From the NCBI GenBank assembly GCA_025056835.1, contig JANWVS010000023.1:1-11122 (forward strand): a stretch of DNA of 11,122 nt, given 5' to 3'. Every line of letters begins with the position of its first letter. Position 1 is the stretch's first letter. The translations under genes and the position numbers were made by a program. This document shows, piece after piece, positions 6,031 to 11,122 of this stretch. The notes beneath the pieces were generated by a model. That model made no database searches. It was given only the letters and a program-made list of their open reading frames with translations, and was not told the DNA's origin. The stretch is from Gemmataceae bacterium. Lineage in GTDB: Bacteria > Planctomycetota > Planctomycetia > Gemmatales > Gemmataceae.

Positions 6031-6522
6031 ATGAGCATGATAACCATTGACGTTGGTAATCCGAGCCAAACCGACGCCTTGGGCCGACGGCTGGGGGCCG
6101 TCCTTTTCCCCGGCGCTGTCGTGGCGCTGGTCGGTCCCTTAGGTGCCGGCAAGACCCACTTCGTTCGAGCTGTCGCCGTGGGGGCCGGTGTCGTGTCCCC
6201 GGACGTCGTCACCAGCCCGACGTTTGTCCTGATCCAGGAATATCCCGCCCGCGTGCCGATCTACCATTTCGACGCCTACCGGCTGGCCAGCGAAACGGAG
6301 TTCGCCGAACTCGGAGTCCACGAGTATTTCGCCGGCAACGGCGTCTGTTTGATCGAGTGGGCCGATAAAGTCCGCGGGGTGTTGCCATCCGAGCACCTCG
6401 AATTCCATTTCGCCATCACCGGGCCGATGTCGCGGCGAATCACCGTCACGGCGCACGGCCAACGGTACGAAGCACTGGCGGGTCAATTGGTGAACGAGTC
6501 GACCCGGGGAGGTGTGATGTGA
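6031..6522 (+). CDS. tsaE: tRNA t6A threonylcarbamoyltransferase complex ATPase TsaE
   Basis: TsaE (YjeE) is the P-loop ATPase that works with TsaB and TsaD to make N6-threonylcarbamoyladenosine at position 37 of ANN-decoding tRNAs. The 163-residue protein has the full set of family motifs: Walker A GPLGAGKT (35-42), TSPTFVLIQEY (61-71, the SPTF switch), YHFDAYRL (78-85) with Asp81, ELGVHEYF (93-100) and CLIEWADKV (106-114). Length is typical. The ATG at 6031 is the first start; ATG at 6037 is an alternative. There is no strong Shine-Dalgarno. tsaB and tsaD are not in the window. The gene is convergent with the membrane-protein gene ending at 6529, leaving six bases between stops. Confidence 0.95.
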   Translation: MSMITIDVGNPSQTDALGRRLGAVLFPGAVVALVGPLGAGKTHFVRAVAVGAGVVSPDVVTSPTFVLIQEYPARVPIYHFDAYRLASETEFAELGVHEYFAGNGVCLIEWADKVRGVLPSEHLEFHFAITGPMSRRITVTAHGQRYEALAGQLVNESTRGGVM

Positions 6523-6528
6523 CGGCCT

Positions 6529-7332
6529 TCAGCGCGGTTCGATCAATACGGTCTGCAAGGCCTGGCGGGCCTCTTCCTGGGCGGCGCGATCGGCGACCTG
6601 GTAGGTGATCATGAAGTAAAACACGCGGTTGCCGCGGCGCACGCCGATCAATTCGCGAATCGAACGGGCACCGCTATAGTCGCCGTGGTAGGTCATCTTC
6701 GCCGCGGGCAGCCCGGAGATCGTCAGGTTCTCCGGCGGGCCGACGCTTTTCCAGCCTTTGCCGGGACTGCGATTTTTCACCGTCTCCGCGATCGGTTCGT
6801 CCGCGTTGTCGGTGGTGACGATCGTAACGCGCAACCAGGCCGCCGGGGCCTTGGCAACAATCCGCTTGAACTTGACGACGATCCGCTCCTTGAGGGGATG
6901 TTCGGGGTCTTCATTGCTGGTCAGTTGCATGCTCCATTTGGGAGGCGGCGTGAAGCGCAGGCCCACGTCGTCGGCCTTGTAGTCGCCCGGCAGCCGGTCG
7001 AGCATCGGTCGATTGGCCTTGAATTCAAAGGAGATCGACGGTCTCTGAAAATGGCGCCAAATGAAGTACCACGAAGGCAGGATCATCAGTAGGGCGAGGC
7101 AAAGCTTCAGCCGCCACGGCCGAGGACCAGGCAGGTCGGTTTTCTTGGCTGCTGAGGAAGGGGCGTCGCCGCCGCCATGGCCCGCCGCGAGTGGTTCGGC
7201 GAGGTTCATGGTGGCCGAATCGGGTAGCCCTTTGCTGCCCGAGGCACGAGCCGGGAGTCTGGCCGGTTTCGCGACTGCCGCCTTCGGCGCGGCGCCGTCG
7301 CCAGCGGTACCACCGTGATCAGAGGGCGGCAT
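6529..7332 (-). CDS. Single-pass membrane protein with C-terminal extracytoplasmic domain, function unknown
   Basis: I do not recognise a named family. The 267-residue product has an Ala/Pro/Gly-rich, probably disordered cytoplasmic N-terminus (1-70), one transmembrane helix at about 76-94 (LKLCLALLMILPSWYFIW), and a C-terminal alpha/beta domain (about 105-267). The domain pattern is a strand before FTPPPKW, the strand VTIVTTDN, a segment LTISGLPAAKMTYHG, the strand NRVFYFMITYQV, and a final helix QEEARQALQTVLI. This resembles PsbP/DcrB/Mog1-like domains; that is inference from pattern only. The frame extends upstream to 7392, but I place the start at 7332, which has AGGTG at 6 nt and follows the DUF1559 stop by 16 nt. 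It is thus the second gene of a two-gene operon with the pseudopilin-like protein, suggesting a shared envelope role. Confidence 0.7.
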   Translation of the reverse strand: MPPSDHGGTAGDGAAPKAAVAKPARLPARASGSKGLPDSATMNLAEPLAAGHGGGDAPSSAAKKTDLPGPRPWRLKLCLALLMILPSWYFIWRHFQRPSISFEFKANRPMLDRLPGDYKADDVGLRFTPPPKWSMQLTSNEDPEHPLKERIVVKFKRIVAKAPAAWLRVTIVTTDNADEPIAETVKNRSPGKGWKSVGPPENLTISGLPAAKMTYHGDYSGARSIRELIGVRRGNRVFYFMITYQVADRAAQEEARQALQTVLIEPR

Positions 7333-7348
7333 AGACAACACCTGAAAG

Positions 7349-8353
7349 TCAGAAGTCGATCTGGCCCGTCTCGCCGCCGCTGCGCGTGGCAAAGCCGGCG
7401 ATCACGTTGACACTCGTCGACGTTGCCAGCCGCCGGGCCGCGCCGTCGCAGAACAAAAAGTTGACGTAGCTGCGGTGCGGCGAAAAGAAATCGTAGGGCA
7501 TCGAGTAAGGGTCGTTGAGGGGAATGACGCCGGCCCGGGCCATCGCCTGCGTCGGTGCTTCTTCCACGCCCGCCAAGAGCACCGGCGCTCCGGGCGTCGT
7601 GCGCATCCCTGCCCGACTCAAGGCTCCCACCCACGGCGCCTTTGCGAACAGTGCCGCCCGCTCACCCACGGCAAAGGTCGTGCTCAGGCCGTCGGTGACG
7701 TCTGCCAGCCGCGTCTTGCTATTGCGATAAAACACGCCGTCGCCGATGTCCGGCTGCTCACCAGGTTGGCCGGTCGTTCCGTACGACGACGCGTAGCTGA
7801 TGGTGTGGACCTCCACCAACGGCGTGTTCACCTCGCTGTGAGCCAGGTACACGCCCGCCTCGTAGTCCGCAGGACATTGGTAAATCGGTATCGCCGTTGT
7901 CCGCACCGCTTGGAAACGATCCAATTCGATTGGCTCGTGGAAGTCGATCTGGCAAAACGCCGCTTCCTGGTCGATGTACGGCAAGATATGGGCGCCCCAA
8001 CCCCAGCCTGGCGCGGTGTCGATGCCCGTGTACGGCAATCCGTAGTAAAGCAACATCCACAGGTGACTGTCGACGAGTTTCTTCGGTCCCAACGGCGCGT
8101 GCCCGGTCGTTTGCGAGGGCGGCAAATTGCTGATAAAAGTGAACGCCGGCGGAAAATTCTTGTGTGCCGCTTCGTAGCCGCGCAGCCCCAACCCGATCTG
8201 CCGCAGATTGTTCAGGCATTGCGTCTGCTGAGCCGACTGTCTGACGCGCTGCACCGCCGGCAGCAACAACGCCATAAGCACGCTCAGGATGCCGATGACC
8301 ACCAACAGTTCGACGAGCGAAAATCCCAGACGGGACCGGCGTCGGCAGGCCAT
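7349..8353 (-). CDS. DUF1559 pseudopilin-like protein (type II secretion/prepilin N-methylation motif)
   Basis: A 334-residue member of the DUF1559 family, which is highly expanded in planctomycetes. It has a short basic leader (MACRRRSRLG), then the type IV prepilin motif FSLVELLVVIG, with cleavage expected after Gly10 and Glu at mature position 5 (Glu15). A hydrophobic helix spans about 11-31, followed by the typical QCLNNLRQIGLGLRGYEAAHKNFPPA. Near the C-terminus is the family's H-x9-DG motif (His293, Asp303-Gly304) in SPHRSYVNFLFCDGA. It should be processed by a prepilin peptidase and sit in the envelope; the exact role of the family is unknown. The frame is open up to 8449, but the ATG at 8353 has GGGAGA 7 nt upstream and gives a normal prepilin leader. 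It is the first gene of an operon with the downstream membrane protein and has a strong promoter. Confidence 0.93.
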   Translation of the reverse strand: MACRRRSRLGFSLVELLVVIGILSVLMALLLPAVQRVRQSAQQTQCLNNLRQIGLGLRGYEAAHKNFPPAFTFISNLPPSQTTGHAPLGPKKLVDSHLWMLLYYGLPYTGIDTAPGWGWGAHILPYIDQEAAFCQIDFHEPIELDRFQAVRTTAIPIYQCPADYEAGVYLAHSEVNTPLVEVHTISYASSYGTTGQPGEQPDIGDGVFYRNSKTRLADVTDGLSTTFAVGERAALFAKAPWVGALSRAGMRTTPGAPVLLAGVEEAPTQAMARAGVIPLNDPYSMPYDFFSPHRSYVNFLFCDGAARRLATSTSVNVIAGFATRSGGETGQIDF

Positions 8354-8383
8354 GTCTGATTCTCCCTGTGCTATGCCTCCCTC

Positions 8384-8412
8384 ATGATAACCGACCGTCC
8401 GAGGGATGTCAA
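8384..8412 (-). promoter_or_regulatory. Strong sigma-70-type promoter of the DUF1559 gene
   Basis: On the minus strand TTGACA (6 of 6; 8407-8412), a 17-bp spacer, and TATCAT (5 of 6; 8384-8389) lie 31-59 nt upstream of the ATG at 8353. The predicted start near 8377 gives a leader of about 24 nt that contains the ribosome site. It lies in the 92-bp gap after the AsmA-like gene, so the DUF1559 operon need not depend on that gene's promoter. Confidence 0.72.
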
Positions 8413-8445
8413 TTTTCATAAGGGCTGCGGCGCCGGGGGCCGTCT

Positions 8446-10245
8446 TCAAGGCCGCGGCGGCACAAGCTTCTTGAGACCCTGCTCCAACCGTGGGACTACC
8501 AAGCCTTCCAGGGCGCTACCGGCGGCGGCGCTGCCCAAGGCGCGCACATCGACCTGCGGACGGTCGATTGTCCCCCGGATGGGCACTTTCCACGACTGCT
8601 TTGCCAAACTCGCCAGCAGGGGGTTCTTCGCATGGCTCTTGGCGTGGATGGTCAACTCGCCGATCAACTGCAAAGTGCCATCCAGATCGACGGTCCCGGA
8701 AGTGCGCAGCGAAAAATCCGGAAAGACGAGTTCGAGATTGTCGTGACGGACCTTGCCGTGGGCCATCGTGAAACGGACATCGGAGGGGCGGACGATACCG
8801 TAGGCCGAGCCGACGCGCAAGACCTCATTAATCGCCCGAATGGCAGGACCGGGAGCGACCTTGGCGTCGTGCAGCACCAACGTGCCCTTGACGTCGGCGG
8901 CTTTCGCGTCGGCGAGCGGCAGTCGTGCATGATCGAGCCGCAGCGACAGCTTGCCGTCCACCTCGGCGACGTCAGCCAACAGCGGCAGGGCGTAGCGCAA
9001 GCCGCTGGCGCACAGACCGGGCGTCAACTGCACCCGCTCCAAGAGCGGACCGGCCGGCACATCGAGCATGATCGGGCCTGGTTCGAGGCGCAACTTCGGC
9101 GCCACGTGGATCGTGCCGCCGTTGCAGGCCGCTTGCACCGGAGCCACCACGACGATGCCGCTGTGCAGCTTGGCACGCACCTCGGCCGGGCCGACCATGC
9201 AACCATGACCTTGGCCGGCGCCGCCGGGAAACGCTCGGATCGCGCTCCAGTGCCCACCGGCCTCGGCTTCGAGTGCCGCCAGAACCGGCTTGCCGTCGGT
9301 CGGTGTCAACGGCCCGTGCAGCCGCAGCGGCCGCGCGCCTTTACCCGTGATCGTCACTTGGGAGCCGAGGTACGGCCGCAACAGCGGTTCGACTTTCTCC
9401 AGATCGTAGGCCAATTGCCCAGTAAATTCGACGCGCCGCGCCGCGGACAGCTCTGTGCAGGTCAAGTGTCCTTCGCCCGATACCCATTCGCTGTTGAACC
9501 GCAGGGTGTCGAGGTCGAGCCGATCGCGAGCGAGATCGACAATACCACGCGCCGACAGATGGCAGGCACGGCTCGTCACCAGTGCCTTCTCCACGGTAAG
9601 CTGAGCACCGTCGAGGGCGGCGGAGAATTCGAGTGCTCCGGCCCCGTCGTTGAGCTGGCCGCGCGCCGCGAGTTTCAGCTTGGGTGGGGCCGTGGCTTCC
9701 AGGTCTAGGTCGAAGGCCTCGATGCCGTACGTCAGGTTGCGGTCGGCGTCGCGAAACCGGATCTGCCCGTTGCGGACCACGACCCGCGCTTTGGGTGCCG
9801 CCGTGGCCGCTTTGCGCTCCGGCGGCGCTGCCGAGGAGCGCAGCAGGTGTTGGACGTTTGTTGTGCCGCCCGCCAGCGCGATGTGGACCACCGGCTGTTC
9901 GATGTGAATCGTGCCGAGGTCGGTGTGATCGCAGAACAGGCCCAGCAACGTCCGATCGGTGGCGAGCCGGTCGATTGCCACGACCGTCGCCCCGGCGGAA
10001 TCGCACACTCGCAGGTCGCGCAAGACCGGCGGCGAAAACCAACCCAAAGATGCCGAGCCGACGCTGACGGTTCCCTGCACGTCGCGGGCGGCCAAGCGTA
10101 TGATCCAAGCCAAGATCGGCGAATGGGCGACCAGCATCGGCCCTAGCCAGACCAAAATCAGTATGCTGACGCCGGCGAACAACCAACGTCGGATCCGAAG
10201 CTTACGCACGGGCGCCGTCGTCGGCGCCGCCACGGCCGTCGCCAT
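8446..10245 (-). CDS. AsmA-like envelope protein
   Basis: A 599-residue protein with a basic N-terminus (VRKLRIRRW), one signal-anchor helix at about 20-40 (LFAGVSILILVWLGPMLVA), and a long periplasmic beta-rich region typical of AsmA/TamB/YdbH-like proteins. These are thought to form grooves for lipid transport or to influence outer-membrane assembly. Early repeats such as GSASLGWFSPPVLRDLRV and LGTIHIEQPVVHIAL are AsmA-like. The C-terminal part (about 455-585) has the closing AsmA pattern, GTLVLHDAKV, FPDFSLRTSGTVDLDGTLQLIGELTI and IRGTIDRPQVDV. The start at 10245 is chosen because GGGAG lies 8 nt upstream; an in-frame start at 10311 would add 22 residues of low complexity. The gene is divergent from the thiolase. 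I see no clear terminator before the DUF1559 promoter. Substrate and partners are unknown. Confidence 0.82.
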   Translation of the reverse strand: MATAVAAPTTAPVRKLRIRRWLFAGVSILILVWLGPMLVAHSPILAWIIRLAARDVQGTVSVGSASLGWFSPPVLRDLRVCDSAGATVVAIDRLATDRTLLGLFCDHTDLGTIHIEQPVVHIALAGGTTNVQHLLRSSAAPPERKAATAAPKARVVVRNGQIRFRDADRNLTYGIEAFDLDLEATAPPKLKLAARGQLNDGAGALEFSAALDGAQLTVEKALVTSRACHLSARGIVDLARDRLDLDTLRFNSEWVSGEGHLTCTELSAARRVEFTGQLAYDLEKVEPLLRPYLGSQVTITGKGARPLRLHGPLTPTDGKPVLAALEAEAGGHWSAIRAFPGGAGQGHGCMVGPAEVRAKLHSGIVVVAPVQAACNGGTIHVAPKLRLEPGPIMLDVPAGPLLERVQLTPGLCASGLRYALPLLADVAEVDGKLSLRLDHARLPLADAKAADVKGTLVLHDAKVAPGPAIRAINEVLRVGSAYGIVRPSDVRFTMAHGKVRHDNLELVFPDFSLRTSGTVDLDGTLQLIGELTIHAKSHAKNPLLASLAKQSWKVPIRGTIDRPQVDVRALGSAAAGSALEGLVVPRLEQGLKKLVPPRP

Positions 10246-10465
10246 AGGAGACGCTCCCAAGCAAGCACGAGCGGCCGTGTCGGACGCGCCGCCCGCAGTT
10301 GCATCGGCCAATCGACCGCAGCGACCTTGCCGTAATCCGGCGGTGGCGGTACGATCGTGGTGAAAAGGCGCAATTTACTCGGCGTGGCGAGGATGCGCGC
10401 GCCGCGGGGGAGCGAACCTTGGCGGAGTTTGCCGGCGACCGTGGCCACGACGAGTTGATCCAACC
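10246..10465. other. Divergent control region between the AsmA-like gene and the thiolase
   Basis: This 220-bp gap should hold promoters for both flanking genes. The minus strand also carries an open frame (TTG at 10463, stop at 10158; 101 codons) with GC-rich third positions and a plausible protein-like first 75 residues. However, it has no ribosome site, starts two bases from the thiolase ATG, and ends as an Arg-rich shadow inside the AsmA-like gene. I do not call it a gene. Confidence 0.4.
10327..10355 (+). promoter_or_regulatory. Possible promoter of the thiolase gene
   Basis: TTGCCG (4 of 6, 10327-10332), a 17-bp spacer and TACGAT (4 of 6, 10350-10355) lie about 110 nt upstream of the thiolase ATG. 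The geometry is right but the match is moderate, and chance hits are possible. Confidence 0.3.
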
Positions 10466-11122
10466 ATGACCGAAGTGGTGCTGTTGTCTGCCGTCCGCAC
10501 GCCTATCGGCAGATACCTGGGCAGCTTGGCCAACGTTCCCGCGGTTCAGCTGGGGAGCCTGGTGCTCCGCGAGGCGCTGCGCCGGGCCAACGTACCGGCG
10601 GAGCGAGTCGACGAAGTGATCGTCGGCAACGTCCTCCAGGCCGGTCTGGGACAGAATCCGGCTCGACAAGCGGCCCTGCACGCCGGTCTGCCCGACACCA
10701 TCGCGGCCGTCACGATCAACAAGGTGTGCGGCTCCGGACTGAAGGCCGTTATGCTGGCGGCACAAGCGATCAAGGCGGGCGACGCCGACGTCGTTGTCGC
10801 CGGCGGCATGGAGAGCATGAGTCAGGCCCCGTATCTACTCCGCGGCGTCCGCGGCGGCTGGAAACCGGGCAATCACGAGGCCGTCGACGCCATGATCCAC
10901 GACGGTCTGTGGTGCGCCTTCGAGAATTGGCACATGGGTTCGGCGGCGGAACATATCGCCCGCAAGTGCAGCATCGGACGCGCCGACCAGGATCGTTTTG
11001 CCGTCCAAAGCCATCGCCGTGCCGCTCAAGCCTGGGACGAGGGTCGGTTCGACGCCGAAGTCGTGCCGGTGCCGTTGGGAGCCGACGGCCGGCTCGCCGC
11101 GTCGAGCGCCGCGCCGGGCGCC
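10466..11122 (+). CDS. Thiolase (acetyl-CoA C-acetyltransferase type), N-terminal part (runs off right edge)
   Basis: Thiolases of this type reversibly condense two acetyl-CoA to acetoacetyl-CoA or cleave 3-ketoacyl-CoA. The 219 visible codons begin MTEVVLLSAVRTPIGRYLG and include DEVIVGNVLQAGLGQNPARQAA and VTINKVCGSGLKAV, where Cys88 is the nucleophile that becomes acylated. VVVAGGMESMSQAPYLL and the adapter-loop region SAAEHIARKCSIGRADQDRFAVQSH follow. This matches the biosynthetic/degradative acetyl-CoA acetyltransferase family closely. The C-terminal half, with the second catalytic Cys and His (GHP and CxG motifs), is outside the window, so chain-length preference cannot be judged. The start is set by the family N-terminus; upstream GAG is a weak ribosome site. 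The gene is transcribed away from the AsmA-like gene. Confidence 0.93.
   Translation, partial: MTEVVLLSAVRTPIGRYLGSLANVPAVQLGSLVLREALRRANVPAERVDEVIVGNVLQAGLGQNPARQAALHAGLPDTIAAVTINKVCGSGLKAVMLAAQAIKAGDADVVVAGGMESMSQAPYLLRGVRGGWKPGNHEAVDAMIHDGLWCAFENWHMGSAAEHIARKCSIGRADQDRFAVQSHRRAAQAWDEGRFDAEVVPVPLGADGRLAASSAAPGA

Noticed and set aside
6522..6529. Bidirectional terminator between tsaE and the convergent membrane-protein gene
   Set aside because: Only six bases separate the stops, and I find no GC stem followed by a T tract on either side.
7475..8359. Plus-strand open frame (294 codons) opposite the DUF1559 gene
   Set aside because: It is Arg/Gln/His-rich without motifs, fully antisense to a clear DUF1559 gene.
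8354..8445. Terminator after the AsmA-like gene
   Set aside because: Short GC-rich pairings exist (GGCC arms), but none is followed by a U-rich run; the gap is better explained by the DUF1559 promoter.
8632..9708. Long plus-strand open frame (358 codons) inside the AsmA-like gene
   Set aside because: It is antisense to a well-supported gene, its composition is Arg/Gln/His/Gly-rich as expected for a GC-rich shadow frame, and it shows no recognisable motif.

Overview
The window is GC-rich bacterial chromosome. It most resembles a planctomycete (Planctomycetota). The reasons are a DUF1559 pseudopilin-like protein with a C-terminal H-x9-DG motif, an Rpn/PD-(D/E)XK-like protein with EERLRGL repeats of a kind I associate with planctomycete genomes, an HU variant of the KGPGVMTLPGLLKIK type, and housekeeping genes scattered on both strands. 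The taxonomic call is inference from protein families; there is no rRNA here. I see no tRNA, rRNA, CRISPR array, insertion sequence or phage gene.

Layout. Positions 1-1336 are on the minus strand: the N-terminal part of pdxJ (vitamin B6 synthesis, running off the left edge), a small coiled-coil/two-helix membrane protein just upstream of it, then an HU-family nucleoid protein with a clear intrinsic terminator and a near-consensus promoter. The HU promoter is preceded by a phased series of A/T tracts in the 265-bp divergent region. Positions 1602-5044 are on the plus strand: an MDR-family enoyl reductase/quinone oxidoreductase, a small PH-domain membrane protein, the repeat-bearing Rpn-like protein, and thiL (thiamine diphosphate synthesis). 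thiL overlaps tail-to-tail by 53 bp with a minus-strand phenylalanine 4-hydroxylase gene (4992-5936). That gene is divergent from tsaE (6031-6522, tRNA t6A modification).

Positions 6529-10245 are on the minus strand: an AsmA-like envelope protein, then, behind its own strong promoter, a DUF1559 pseudopilin-like protein and a single-pass membrane protein, these last two spaced as an operon. A thiolase (acetyl-CoA acetyltransferase type) starts at 10466 on the plus strand, divergent from the AsmA-like gene, and runs off the right edge.

Most genes belong to separate housekeeping pathways (B6, thiamine, t6A, phenylalanine, acyl-CoA metabolism) and do not form one system. I do not see a convincing undescribed multi-gene system. 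The items most worth checking are the phased A/T tracts at the HU promoter, the 27-bp coding repeats, the thiL/phenylalanine hydroxylase overlap, and the DUF1559/membrane-protein pair.
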